From IMG/VR virus record IMGVR_UViG_3300024259_002316, positions 26,404 through 90,403 of that record: 64,000 nt of DNA; one strand, written 5' to 3'. How positions within the stretch are numbered: the stretch's first letter is position 1; every line of letters starts with the position of its first letter. Below, piece after piece: positions 7,996 to 17,862 of this stretch. The notes below the pieces were generated by a model, which saw nothing but the letters and a program-made list of their open reading frames with translations, did no database searches and was not told where the DNA came from. The translations under genes and the position numbers were made by a program. This stretch comes from a virus.

Positions 7996-8994
7996 CTAAT
8001 CCATATCGGTTCTTTGTTTATACCTGTTTAGAGACTGCTCATCATCAACAAAATCAACATCTGGAGAATCTGCCAAGCTATCAATCAAATGTTTCAACGT
8101 ATCGCTTGCCTTCTCTATGGGATTTCCTCTACTATCTAATTCTATAGCAGCATCCGCTTCAGTTTTGGGAAGTTTTTTATCTCCCACAGGTTCTAGTGTC
8201 TTTACTTTCTTACTTTTAGCCTTTGTTTCCTTTTTTTTAGTTTTTGTCTTTACTGATGTTTTCTTTTTAGAAGCTTTCTTTTTAGCATTTTTTTTATTTG
8301 TCTTTTTCTTTGCTGCTTTTTTAAGAACAACTTTCTTCTTTTGATCTTTTTCTTCTTTGTCAATAAACTCTATATCTCCTTCGTCCTCATCAGCATCGAC
8401 TTCCACAAAACCTTCTGACTTAGGAACTTTTTGAGCTTCTTCCATTTCTTTTGACTGGAAATTCCATGCAACTGGAGTGACTTCTCTATCTTCTCCCGTT
8501 TCAGGAACAATATAAGGAATTTCTTCCTCTTCTTCTATAAGTTCTTCTTCAATCTCTTCTTTAACAACTTCTTTTTTCTTCTTTTTCTTAGTTTTCATTT
8601 GAGGCTTAACTTTTTTCTTTATAATATATGGTGCTTCATCCTCATCCGATATTATGGTAATTATCTCATCCTCTGCTGCTGTAATTATAGAAGCATTTTG
8701 AGCAGATTCTTTACTAATAACCACTGATCCAAGTGGTCTGAAAGTAATTCCCCCTAACACCAAAACCTGATTTGTGTTATTCATAATAATTACATCTTTA
8801 TCTTTTTGAAGATTACTAAGATCACAATCTTCATCTACTGGAGCTAATATACCCCTTCTAACAGCATCTTTGATATCATCTGCTCTTAAATCATCTTCAC
8901 TAATAGATAAAGTCATCTTTGCCCAAATAGCTTTTTTCAACGTAGGCAGCACACAACTGCCCTTAAATTTTTCAGATACTTTAAAAATCATCAA
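7996..8994 (-). CDS. virion-type protein with histone-H1-like Lys-rich region
   Basis: 332 aa behind AAGGAG. Residues 1-110 look folded and beta-rich (FKGSCVLPTLKKAIWAKM ... VLVLGGITFRPLGSVVI). An acidic segment follows (EEIEEELIEEEEEIP), then at ~225-275 a run of Lys/Ala/Thr repeats (KKAAKKKTNKKNAKKKASKK) like the tail of histone H1. The C-terminus is acidic again. Lys/Ala tails bind nucleic acid non-specifically, so a DNA-packing or head-interior role is possible. It directly follows a terminator. Confidence 0.55.
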   Translation of the reverse strand: MMIFKVSEKFKGSCVLPTLKKAIWAKMTLSISEDDLRADDIKDAVRRGILAPVDEDCDLSNLQKDKDVIIMNNTNQVLVLGGITFRPLGSVVISKESAQNASIITAAEDEIITIISDEDEAPYIIKKKVKPQMKTKKKKKKEVVKEEIEEELIEEEEEIPYIVPETGEDREVTPVAWNFQSKEMEEAQKVPKSEGFVEVDADEDEGDIEFIDKEEKDQKKKVVLKKAAKKKTNKKNAKKKASKKKTSVKTKTKKKETKAKSKKVKTLEPVGDKKLPKTEADAAIELDSRGNPIEKASDTLKHLIDSLADSPDVDFVDDEQSLNRYKQRTDMD

Positions 8995-9042
8995 TTTCTC
9001 CTTATTCTAAAATACAAAATACATATATATTTTATCGGTTTT

Positions 9043-9084
9043 CTAAAAAAAAATAGCCACTACACGTATATGATAGTGGCTATT
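9043..9084 (-). terminator. rho-independent terminator (minus strand)
   Basis: An 11-bp perfect stem, AATAGCCACTA (9052-9062) with TAGTGGCTATT (9074-9084), 11-base loop, followed on the minus strand by a long T run (plus-strand A run 9045-9053). It ends transcription of the 9106-10604 genes or the longer upstream unit. Confidence 0.9.
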
Positions 9085-9105
9085 AAAAGAATATATTGGA
9101 AGTAA

Positions 9106-9564
9106 TTATAGTCTCAAATTTTTAATTAATGTGTCTTTTTTAATTCTTTTGAAAACATTTCCTTTATTTCTTTGCATATTATGAGGCCCAGGTGGGCCAT
9201 TGTCCAGCCTAACTGACTCATTTTGCATACCTATCGGTAATTTATCATCATCTGTATTAAACTCATCTTGAGCCACAAATCTATCTCCTAGTCCTTCATG
9301 AGAATCTCCTCCATCATCCATTAAAACCGCTTCTCCTGGAATTTTTCCATGAATTTTCTCATAATCAGAAGTATCTTCATTGTCCATATCTTGACTTATC
9401 CCTTTAGGATACCCTGGCCTTTTATTACCTCCAAATTCAGGTTTAGCGTTAACTAGACCCCGAGGATCTTTTTGATGATTCGAAGAAGGAGGGCGATACC
9501 CATCACTATATTCATCCATTAAAGGAATACCTCGATTATAAGATGTTTTATACCAATTGCTCAT
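9106..9564 (-). CDS. hypothetical protein with NWYK N-terminus
   Basis: A 152-aa, probably disordered protein, rich in Asp, Gly, Asn and Pro (MSNWYKTSYNRGIPLMDEYS...). The MSNWYK start resembles the N-termini of the genes at 9566, 34400 and 35426. A terminator lies about 20 bases after its stop. No family recognised. Confidence 0.55.
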   Translation of the reverse strand: MSNWYKTSYNRGIPLMDEYSDGYRPPSSNHQKDPRGLVNAKPEFGGNKRPGYPKGISQDMDNEDTSDYEKIHGKIPGEAVLMDDGGDSHEGLGDRFVAQDEFNTDDDKLPIGMQNESVRLDNGPPGPHNMQRNKGNVFKRIKKDTLIKNLRL

Positions 9565-9565
9565 A

Positions 9566-9799
9566 TTATCTTTTCAAAGGATCATATTGAATATCAAATC
9601 TAATATCAGCATCAATTGCAGTGTGCAGAGAAGCATCTCCTTCTACCTTATTCAAAACTGTTCTTAAGACCTCTATTGCTACTTCTTTTTCTCTTTCCTG
9701 GTCCAAATCTTCTGGAACCCACACATCGGCCCCAACGGAAAAAGTCCACCTTGATTTAGATTGTTGTTGAGATACTTTCTTATTAAACCAATTAGCCAT
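9566..9799 (-). CDS. hypothetical protein with NWF N-terminus
   Basis: 77 aa. After MANWFNKKVSQQQ comes a compact alpha/beta-looking domain (WTFSVGADVWVPEDLDQERE). It starts inside the previous gene (8-base overlap) and ends one base before the next. The first residues share the aromatic 'NW(Y/F)' tag of neighbouring genes. Function unknown. Confidence 0.55.
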   Translation of the reverse strand: MANWFNKKVSQQQSKSRWTFSVGADVWVPEDLDQEREKEVAIEVLRTVLNKVEGDASLHTAIDADIRFDIQYDPLKR

Positions 9800-10604
9800 T
9801 GTCTATCTCCCCTTCTGGATAGTTAGTTTTTGCCTCTTCACAACTTTTAAACTCATCTATTTTAGTTCCATCTTGTTCATATACTCCTGATTTCCCCTTT
9901 TCTTTTTTGATAACAGGATCTCCAGAGTATTCTAAAGACCTTCTCACTGGCTGAACCATTTGAGCAATCAATCTAGTTTTACCAGCATTGATATCTATTA
10001 TTTGTTGTTTTTCTTCTTCGTTAAGATTTCTATTTTCTTTTGCGGCTATAGCATAGATATGGAACAGCATAGCATCAGCATCTTTAACAGACGCCATCAC
10101 CAACTTATCAACATTATCTCCTTTAAATCTATCAGGATTATTTTGAATTTGACTAGTAGAATCAGAAATATTATCTTTAACCTTGGTGGGCTGCCCTTCT
10201 CCCTCTAATTGAACTCCCACGTATTTGTCCCAAAAAGTTGTATCTTTTTTATCTTCCGCAGCCTTAAATTCTTCCGTTTTTTTAGCAACATGTTTTTGTG
10301 TTTCAACATTTATGTCAGTTACTTGTTTTTTATCTTTAGAATCAAAATCTACTTCTTTTTTGTCCATATGTGCCTCAGTAATAGAGGGTTCTTTTTCAGC
10401 ATTCTTTCTCGCAGCATCGAGCTGAGCATTAAAAGGAATCGTATTATCCTTATCCTTCGTAGGCAAACTAAGATTAATATTTTTTCCTACAACCTGTTGT
10501 TGATCATTAGATAAATTCATTTTTTCTCTATTTTCTTGAACTCCTTTATCGCTAATGATATAATCTCCTGAGCCAGCCTGTTTTGTCAAATCTATTTTTT
10601 TCAT
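9792..10604 (-). CDS. hypothetical phage protein, 270 aa
   Basis: The start at 10604 is preceded by AAGAGGA. The N-terminal half is Lys/Asp/Gln-rich and low complexity. Residues ~165-220 form a helical region (DKLVMASVKDADAMLFHIYA ... DINAGKTRLIAQMV). The position next to the terminase gene and the composition would fit a scaffold-like or packaging accessory protein, but no family is recognised. Confidence 0.5.
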   Translation of the reverse strand: MKKIDLTKQAGSGDYIISDKGVQENREKMNLSNDQQQVVGKNINLSLPTKDKDNTIPFNAQLDAARKNAEKEPSITEAHMDKKEVDFDSKDKKQVTDINVETQKHVAKKTEEFKAAEDKKDTTFWDKYVGVQLEGEGQPTKVKDNISDSTSQIQNNPDRFKGDNVDKLVMASVKDADAMLFHIYAIAAKENRNLNEEEKQQIIDINAGKTRLIAQMVQPVRRSLEYSGDPVIKKEKGKSGVYEQDGTKIDEFKSCEEAKTNYPEGEIDNG

Positions 10605-10670
10605 TATTGAAATCCTCTTAAATATTTATAGATATTCTTACATTATGCCAAAAATAAATAAATCCTTTTT

Positions 10671-13600
10671 TTATCCTGGTGGTCCACCACGATATCTTTG
10701 TAAATTACCATATAATCTAGACCTATTTTCCAAACTATTAGCCACCTGTTTCCCGCCCCCTACTCCATATATTCCACCCTGCATATTCCTCCATACTATT
10801 TGATTCCCTCCAGGATTACCCAAATCTACTACTCTAGATTGTGGCAATCTGCTTACTTGTCTTTCAACCGCTATATAGCATGCTCCTGCTATACAGTCAA
10901 CCACATCATCACTTTTTACTCCATCTCCCTCTTGCTTTGGAAGAACTTTAAAACCTGTTGGAGTAAATTTTCTCTGAAGCTCGATCATTTCATTATACAA
11001 AAGATTATCATATGGAATAGACAACCTTCCTGTATTAATAAGATTTTCTAACTCTTTATAAATAGCAAACTTATATGTCGGTAAAAACTTTGTTTCTTTA
11101 TTCGGTATTCCTGCTTTTCTCATTTTTAAAATACTTTCCTGAGAAGTAAAAGCGTCATAAGTGATTAAACCTATATGGAATCTTCTCTTCAAATTAATAA
11201 CATAATGCATTACTTCATTAGGGTTGATAGCCCCATTTATAGGTTGCCAATATTTAATATGATCAACTATAACTTTAAAATCTGCTTTTCTAGTTTGTTG
11301 ATTTAAAAAATATTCTTTATGCACTACTGCTAAAGCATAATTATGACTAGAAGTAGCAGGGTCCAAATGAACAAAATAAACTTTTCCAGGAGACCCAATA
11401 GAAACATTTTTTAAATTATTTCCTACAAAACAGGATTTAACTTGGTCTTCCGTGAAGAAACTTTCCAAACCTGTTCCGCTAAACTCTGCCCCAAACTCCA
11501 TATTAAATTCTGTTTCTGACATAGTATTATTATCAGATCTTAAAGATTCTCTTGTGTGATATGGACTAACATCCCATGTTGCCAATCTCATAGAAAGTCT
11601 TGTAGGGAGATTCTTAGCATTATTAAAAAGCTCATAAAATTTTCCCTCCTTAGCTCTTGGAGATGATATACTAATTATTTTACCATCATATATTCTTTGC
11701 TGTATAACTTTTTGACCATGTTCATTCTCTACAAACTCTCCATTCTCATCTCGAGCATAGATTTTTCTCACATAAGTTTGAACTGTTGGAGTCAAAGCGG
11801 CATAAATACGATCACCAGATGAAGAGCCTCCCGTTTGCTTATAGGAAGCAACCTCATCAAGAATAAGAACTATACAACCCATGCCAAGCAATGAGTCAGA
11901 ATTACTGTGACCCACAATAATACCTATAGACCCTTTACGTTGAGGCAATCCTTTCTCTTTAAATTCTTTATTATTAATTTTATCTTGGGGAGTCAAAAGA
12001 AATATTGATCCTGCCGATAAACCATCTTTCATATATTTATCTTTAAAATATTCACTATAATATATCTTCTCTCTAATTTCAGAAAAAGCAAGATTTGCCT
12101 GAGGTTTTGAATTAGCCACTGTTAAAATATTAATAGTATTAGCAGATGACAATTCATACACTCTATAGGGGTCTCCTCCCTCACATTCTAATAATTTCAT
12201 TGCTTCATACAAAGCTATAATACTTACAATAAAATCTTTTCCACTGTTGTGAGTTATAAATCCTTGTGCCACAAAATTTTGCAACGATTTTTTATGGGAC
12301 ACACTAAGGTCAAATGTCCTTTTTTTTCCTATATTTTCAATATTTTTTACTTTATAAAATCCGAATGGATGATCATCTAAATGATTTGTTTTTATTTTTT
12401 CATCAATTTTAAAAAGTTTTTTTTCCGCATCATTAATATATTTATCCTTACCTATAAATCCTATTTCATCTAAAAATATCCTTAAATATTTTTTTCTACT
12501 AAAATATACTATGTAACAAAATGTATTATATTCTCTTAAAATTTTCTTTTCATCAATAATTTTACTAACAACTTTTTTCTTTCTCAAATAAGATATAATC
12601 CCAAATTTATGTAATAATTGTTGAATTAATTGAGCTTGCTCCTTATTAACTGTTGTAAATTCACAAGTAGACAATTTCTTATTTCTTCTCGTATTTAAGT
12701 TACCATCACAACTAAATAAAGCTTTCAAATATGAAGAAATAACATTTTTAGGACATCTAAACAATTCTAATGGAACCGTTTTGTAATGACAGGTTTTCCC
12801 CATTAATTCCCATTTTTCTAACAACTTCACTAAATCGTTTTTATCTCTTCTTGAGAAATTTCTTTTTCTTTTTTCACAATATTCTGTTTTATTAACATAT
12901 TGTTCTGATGTAATCTTATATTGATGTTTTTTACTCCTCGCCTTTGTCCAAGGATCATTAAATATTTTAAGATTATTGCTAACACTGTTTAATCTATTAG
13001 TTAAATCTTGTAGAATTTCTTTATTGTCACAAGTAAAAAATGTGGATCTTTGACTACAGTTCCCATCTGCCGTCATGTATCCCAGAAGAGCGGCTTCGTC
13101 TTCGTTTATTTCCTTTGACTTCCCAAAAAATGGAATTTCTTCACATATAGAAACCATATCATTTTCTATCTCTATATCTTTCAACTGAACCCATCCTCTT
13201 TGAGTTAAAAATGGGTGATTTAATGTGCATTCTATTTTATGACCAGAATTAGTTATTAATTCATAACAGTCCCTTTTTCCCTGAAAAATAATTTCTGCAT
13301 CTTCTATTTTAACCATTTCGTTTTGATCTTCATCATAAGTCCATGAATCTATTTTCTTAATCTCTTTATCATATAATTCTCCTATTGTATTAAGGGACCC
13401 ATCTTTAGGGTTGATAATAGTAGTATCCTCTGATAGGCACCTTCTGCCCCACACCAAAACTAATTCTCTAAACAACTCTCCATTTTCATATTTTTCTAAA
13501 AAATTTCCTTTATCATCTTCATCAAGCTGAGCCTGTTCTATTAGCTCTTTTTCTGACTCTGTTAGCTCTAAATTCTCATTTCCTAAAGTTCCCCTATAAA

Positions 13601-13790
13601 AAGTCTTTAGCATAATTTTTTGCATAGGAAATAATTGAAGAGGATTAGTGGGATGGTAAGGCAAACCTAACCACTCTCTACTCTCTACAAATGTAACTAT
13701 ATCTGGAATATCTTTTTTTACATTATGATTAACATCGGTTTGTATATCATTAATTAGATCTCCTATAGATTGTTTTTTTGTTTTAGCCAT
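10671..13790 (-). CDS. terminase large subunit with intein
   Basis: 1039 aa: a 641-aa DNA-packaging motor interrupted by a 398-aa intein. Joining the exteins restores VLVWGRRSGKDFIVS, the Walker A of phage terminases. Walker B is VLILDEVASY. The C-terminal RNase-H-fold nuclease shows YFVHLDPATSSHNYALAV, LITYDAF and KSDDVVDCIAG with the acidic metal ligands. The protein pumps DNA into the procapsid and cuts it at the vertex. Until the intein splices itself out the ATPase cannot work. No small subunit is recognised next to it. Confidence 0.92.
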   Translation of the reverse strand: MAKTKKQSIGDLINDIQTDVNHNVKKDIPDIVTFVESREWLGLPYHPTNPLQLFPMQKIMLKTFYRGTLGNENLELTESEKELIEQAQLDEDDKGNFLEKYENGELFRELVLVWGRRCLSEDTTIINPKDGSLNTIGELYDKEIKKIDSWTYDEDQNEMVKIEDAEIIFQGKRDCYELITNSGHKIECTLNHPFLTQRGWVQLKDIEIENDMVSICEEIPFFGKSKEINEDEAALLGYMTADGNCSQRSTFFTCDNKEILQDLTNRLNSVSNNLKIFNDPWTKARSKKHQYKITSEQYVNKTEYCEKRKRNFSRRDKNDLVKLLEKWELMGKTCHYKTVPLELFRCPKNVISSYLKALFSCDGNLNTRRNKKLSTCEFTTVNKEQAQLIQQLLHKFGIISYLRKKKVVSKIIDEKKILREYNTFCYIVYFSRKKYLRIFLDEIGFIGKDKYINDAEKKLFKIDEKIKTNHLDDHPFGFYKVKNIENIGKKRTFDLSVSHKKSLQNFVAQGFITHNSGKDFIVSIIALYEAMKLLECEGGDPYRVYELSSANTINILTVANSKPQANLAFSEIREKIYYSEYFKDKYMKDGLSAGSIFLLTPQDKINNKEFKEKGLPQRKGSIGIIVGHSNSDSLLGMGCIVLILDEVASYKQTGGSSSGDRIYAALTPTVQTYVRKIYARDENGEFVENEHGQKVIQQRIYDGKIISISSPRAKEGKFYELFNNAKNLPTRLSMRLATWDVSPYHTRESLRSDNNTMSETEFNMEFGAEFSGTGLESFFTEDQVKSCFVGNNLKNVSIGSPGKVYFVHLDPATSSHNYALAVVHKEYFLNQQTRKADFKVIVDHIKYWQPINGAINPNEVMHYVINLKRRFHIGLITYDAFTSQESILKMRKAGIPNKETKFLPTYKFAIYKELENLINTGRLSIPYDNLLYNEMIELQRKFTPTGFKVLPKQEGDGVKSDDVVDCIAGACYIAVERQVSRLPQSRVVDLGNPGGNQIVWRNMQGGIYGVGGGKQVANSLENRSRLYGNLQRYRGGPPG
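12246..13439 (-). mobile_element. LAGLIDADG intein in terminase Walker A
   Basis: Residues 118-515 of the terminase ORF. It starts with CLSEDTTI (Cys1), has the block B motif CTLNHPFLT, two LAGLIDADG motifs (LLGYMTADGN and YLKALFSCDG), and ends KSLQNFVAQGFITHN before Ser+1. Insertion is between Arg and Ser of GRR|SGKD. All splicing residues (Cys1, block-B His, penultimate His, Asn, Ser+1) are present, so it should splice. The homing domain looks intact. Confidence 0.92.
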
Positions 13791-13814
13791 TCTCTATTCT
13801 CCCTTTGTCTTTAA

Positions 13815-16800
13815 TTATGAGACATTCTCTCCTTCTACAAAACTAATAGCTCCTTCTAACTGGCCACTAGAAATATCAAAATAAATAGTTCCTCTCTCAT
13901 ACGCTCTATACCAAATATCCCCATCTAGACGTGCTCTCCCTAATGGGGACCCTAAAGGATAATCAAATACCCACAAATCTTTCATAGGTTGATTATATGC
14001 ATCATTGATATAAACATAAACATTATCATCAGCTATTAAATGAAGCCATAACCAAGCTCTGTAAATATAAGGATCATTAAGGCCACTCATTGCCGCATAC
14101 GCAACAGAGAAAATAGCTTTTTTGCCTTCTACTCTAGTATCTGCTACCCAATCAAGCCACCATTGAACTTGTATTACTTGACTGTCCGTCAAGAAACCAT
14201 TTTCGGCCATTACTCCATCAATATCATCCAAATTAGCACGAAGAGTATCTGTAAATGCTTCTTTATAAGTGCCAGGAGTTCCGTAGAACCAGCCATTAGT
14301 TTGAACAAGAGGAGGTCTTTCTGACCTATCAACTGCTTCGTTAATAATATCAACACATTGATTTGTATACAATTCCGTCTGCTGCAACAAAGTTCCTGGT
14401 GAAATATAATTAAGTTCAATAGTATTTAGTGGAGGATCATCATATATTTGCATGATACTTATAGTTATATTATCTACAAATATTGCATGATCTTTGCATA
14501 AACTCAATGTATTCAACATAACTCTAACGCAATATTCTTGAACAGCAGGAGTATTAAAATTAAAATTAGGTCTCAACCAATAAGCAGCAGTATACCAATA
14601 TTGTGTCGGAGTAACAATAGTTCTACCTTGTTGATAATCTTCCAACGCAATATAAGATGGATCAGATATTAATTTATTATCATCATCTAAAACTGGAACC
14701 CCATCCGAACCCACTTCAATTCCAAGTAATAAATCATCAAAACTTGGACTAGCTCCAGCACTAATATTCTCATCATATATTTTTTCAATATCTGCTTTTT
14801 GAAGTATTCCCATAACTACTCTCCCAGCAACAGCATATTCGTTGAAAATATCATCGATTTCATCATCAGTTAATGTTGTAATATATTGATCTATCAATAC
14901 GCTAGTTCTTGAAACGCTATAATAATAACTCATATCCTTAAAAGAAGTATATTTGTAATATAATAAACTCTTGTAAGAGTAAAGTCCTGATATATAATCT
15001 ACCAATCCTTCTGGCTTTGGCACATCGTCGCCCGAATGAGATCTGTGTTCATAGAAATTTAAATAATGGAAGAAATCAATATATGAAGATGCACTAAATC
15101 TTTCTACTCCGGTAACTAAACTTCCTGCTCCAGCGACAGATTTTGGAATTACTCCAAATAAAACATATTGACCCCCATCTTCAACAGTTGTTGTATGTGT
15201 TAAACTAGTCTCTCCAGGAATCTCCACTCTGCCTTCAATATTCCCGTCTGTTGAACGATACCATTGGTAAGTTGACCCTGATTCAGCATTCCCCTCTTCA
15301 TGACTATAAGTATATGAAGCGTTATAATTTTCTCCTACAGAAGGATTAGTCGTATCACTAATAATAATAACATTACTAGCTTGAGGCATTCCTTCATTGA
15401 TAGTTCTATAATAAACCTTACCTTCATATAGGGTTAAAGCATCACTTGTAACTACATCTCCGTCTACAGTATAATAGCGATAACCAGTTGGGAAACTAAC
15501 ACCAACTGTTTCTTTTGTAGGATTAATAGCATACCAAATAAAATCAGCTTCAGCAGCCAATCCAGATATAGAATACAAAAACAAAGTAGAGGTTTCGTGG
15601 ATACCCACTACTTCACTTGCTTTCCATTCATCTAATGTTAAAGAGTCAGTATTCTCTATATCATAAAACAAATCCGCTGCTGCCGAAAATGGTTGCAACA
15701 TCTTATTATAATCGATAGAATTACCACTATCAGCATCAAGTTGAGAACCATACATTAACCCCACACGTGCGGAACCCACATAATTAGAAATAAGAGTATT
15801 ATTTGTAACAATATTATTTCGCCATGGAACAGTGCCATCTACTAGATCGCTCCATTTGAATGCTCTGTCGCTTCCATCTCCCGTAACATAATGCCTATTT
15901 ACCGCAATATTTCTTTTAAATTCAGAATATTGAGTAGGATTACACATGAAAGCTATTTGAAATCCAAATGCAAAATTATCATACCAGTTAGTAGCTCTGA
16001 TATAACCATCTTTATATAAACCATAACACCCCCAATAGGCTCTGCCTGCTCTATAAGCAATCTGATAATCTAAATTATCATAAGCATTATATACTGCTAT
16101 ATTATTACTAAGAGTTATTTTGTTAATATTAGATGAAGTTGTATCTACCTCAGAATAAACATAATAAGCACCTCCATCAACGCCTATAAGACAAGGATTC
16201 TCTACATAATTATACTGTACAAGAGTAGGGTCTGGAAAAGGATTAAAGAAATAAAATCCTTTATAACCTATGTTTGTCATGTTGTTATATTTATATGTGC
16301 CTCCCTTCTCTTCAGCAGCAAACACTCCTACATAAAGATTACTATCCGCAGTATAAGTAATTGAATCATACACCTTTTCCGCTAATACATAAGGTGTCCT
16401 TCCAATTTCTAATCCAATATTAGTCATAATATTATTCGTAACTGTTAAATTAGTAGGACGATATTGAAGAACACATGTGCCCCCCATATCCAAAAAGATA
16501 TTATTATCTATCGTTGAATCAGTAGAAACAATATCTCTTTCATAAACCCCTAGCGCACATCTTTCAAAATCACAATTAGTTATATTTTTATAGTTGCTGC
16601 CTCCTCCGAAAATAGCATAATAATTTGCATAAGTAAATTTTAGATTATCAACAGTTATATATTCTGAATTTTCAATTTCCATTAAAGTATCTATTGAGCT
16701 TACTTCAATGGTTCCTAAATCATAAGGATCAGTTGTTGAATAATAATAAATATAATCACCTTCATTTACCCATTCATCTTGAGTAGCATTTTGTTCAAGA

Positions 16801-17852
16801 ATATATAAACAATTCTGGAACAAATAACCACTAACACCTCCTCCTGACCCCTGTGTTAAAGAAGTATATGTGCTTGGAGCATAAGAAATATTTCCTGAAA
16901 ATGAATCATAATCAGTAACAATCCTAATACTCCATTGATAAGACGTTATTCTCATTAATACTTCGGCGCCCACATAGATGTCGTCGTAATCACTAGGATT
17001 ATAATCAGGATCAGCACTAGGATTAAAACTAGGATTATTACTTAAATTATAATCCTGAAAACTACTGGTTGTCGAACTGTCAGCATATCCCGCTTCTGAT
17101 TGAGCCATAGTCTGATTGACACCATTCAACAATAAATATCTAATACGATCAGTAGATAAAGATGAGACATCATATCTCCAAATATTACCAGAATGATGAA
17201 CCCAATTATCCCCTAAAGCAACCTTACCAGTAATTAATGGTTTATCTCCCGACCCATAAGAAGTAAAAATAATAGGACTTCCAGAACTACCATCAACTTC
17301 AGAAGTATCTAATGTGCCAACAAAAGTGTCATCTGTACGGAAACCAACAATATCCCCTTCACCAATAGTGCTATCTGCTAAAGCGTCGCCAACTTTATCC
17401 AGAGTCGCCCATGAAGTTGAAACAGTGCGACCATCATTAGAATCATCACCTATATTAGACACATAAAAATCAGCCCCATAATACCCAATAATGTTTTCTG
17501 GATCAATTGGATACCCAACCGTTGCAGATATATCTGCAAAAATTGCACCCACCTGCATAACATGATCTCGTAAAAAAGTATTTACTGATCCATATTGATC
17601 CGTTATATATTTTTGTAGTTTTTTTACAAAATTTAATATTTGAGTAGTATAAACATTACATTTTAAAGTGAGAAGTTTAGAGGTGGCATTGATTTGACTT
17701 TCTAGCTTCTCTTTATTTGTATCATCAACAGGTATCTCAGAATCATTAATATCGGTCATCATTTGATCTATATGAGAAACAATATCTCCCCCTCTATCCT
17801 GAGAGCTATTGATATTATCTGCTATATTCTGGTATACGTCTTCTATTCTCAT
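13815..17852 (-). CDS. tail-spike protein: beta-helix, Ig-like and glycosidase-like domains
   Basis: 1345 aa. The first ~125 residues are helical and probably attach to the tail. From about residue 130 (DFYVSNIGDDSNDGRTVST) a right-handed parallel beta-helix follows, of the type seen in pectate-lyase-like spikes. Then comes an Ig-like module (NPSVGENYNASYTYS ... GSTYQWYRSTDG). The last ~400 residues resemble the 'hypothetical glycosyl hydrolase' TIM barrels (DHAIFVDNITISIMQ, DIDGVMAENGFLT, VQWWLDWVADTR, KKAIFSVAYA). Likely role: binding and degrading host surface polysaccharide. It is 10 bases after the TIGR03790-like gene. Confidence 0.75.
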   Translation of the reverse strand: MRIEDVYQNIADNINSSQDRGGDIVSHIDQMMTDINDSEIPVDDTNKEKLESQINATSKLLTLKCNVYTTQILNFVKKLQKYITDQYGSVNTFLRDHVMQVGAIFADISATVGYPIDPENIIGYYGADFYVSNIGDDSNDGRTVSTSWATLDKVGDALADSTIGEGDIVGFRTDDTFVGTLDTSEVDGSSGSPIIFTSYGSGDKPLITGKVALGDNWVHHSGNIWRYDVSSLSTDRIRYLLLNGVNQTMAQSEAGYADSSTTSSFQDYNLSNNPSFNPSADPDYNPSDYDDIYVGAEVLMRITSYQWSIRIVTDYDSFSGNISYAPSTYTSLTQGSGGGVSGYLFQNCLYILEQNATQDEWVNEGDYIYYYSTTDPYDLGTIEVSSIDTLMEIENSEYITVDNLKFTYANYYAIFGGGSNYKNITNCDFERCALGVYERDIVSTDSTIDNNIFLDMGGTCVLQYRPTNLTVTNNIMTNIGLEIGRTPYVLAEKVYDSITYTADSNLYVGVFAAEEKGGTYKYNNMTNIGYKGFYFFNPFPDPTLVQYNYVENPCLIGVDGGAYYVYSEVDTTSSNINKITLSNNIAVYNAYDNLDYQIAYRAGRAYWGCYGLYKDGYIRATNWYDNFAFGFQIAFMCNPTQYSEFKRNIAVNRHYVTGDGSDRAFKWSDLVDGTVPWRNNIVTNNTLISNYVGSARVGLMYGSQLDADSGNSIDYNKMLQPFSAAADLFYDIENTDSLTLDEWKASEVVGIHETSTLFLYSISGLAAEADFIWYAINPTKETVGVSFPTGYRYYTVDGDVVTSDALTLYEGKVYYRTINEGMPQASNVIIISDTTNPSVGENYNASYTYSHEEGNAESGSTYQWYRSTDGNIEGRVEIPGETSLTHTTTVEDGGQYVLFGVIPKSVAGAGSLVTGVERFSASSYIDFFHYLNFYEHRSHSGDDVPKPEGLVDYISGLYSYKSLLYYKYTSFKDMSYYYSVSRTSVLIDQYITTLTDDEIDDIFNEYAVAGRVVMGILQKADIEKIYDENISAGASPSFDDLLLGIEVGSDGVPVLDDDNKLISDPSYIALEDYQQGRTIVTPTQYWYTAAYWLRPNFNFNTPAVQEYCVRVMLNTLSLCKDHAIFVDNITISIMQIYDDPPLNTIELNYISPGTLLQQTELYTNQCVDIINEAVDRSERPPLVQTNGWFYGTPGTYKEAFTDTLRANLDDIDGVMAENGFLTDSQVIQVQWWLDWVADTRVEGKKAIFSVAYAAMSGLNDPYIYRAWLWLHLIADDNVYVYINDAYNQPMKDLWVFDYPLGSPLGRARLDGDIWYRAYERGTIYFDISSGQLEGAISFVEGENVS

Positions 17853-17862
17853 TATTATATCT

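Noticed and set aside
994-10630. TATAAAT(A/T) sequences upstream of 975 and 10604, like T4 late promoters
   Set aside because: They lie almost on the ribosome binding sites, leaving too short a leader, and such words are frequent in AT-rich DNA. The phage sigma is also not a gp55 type by eye.
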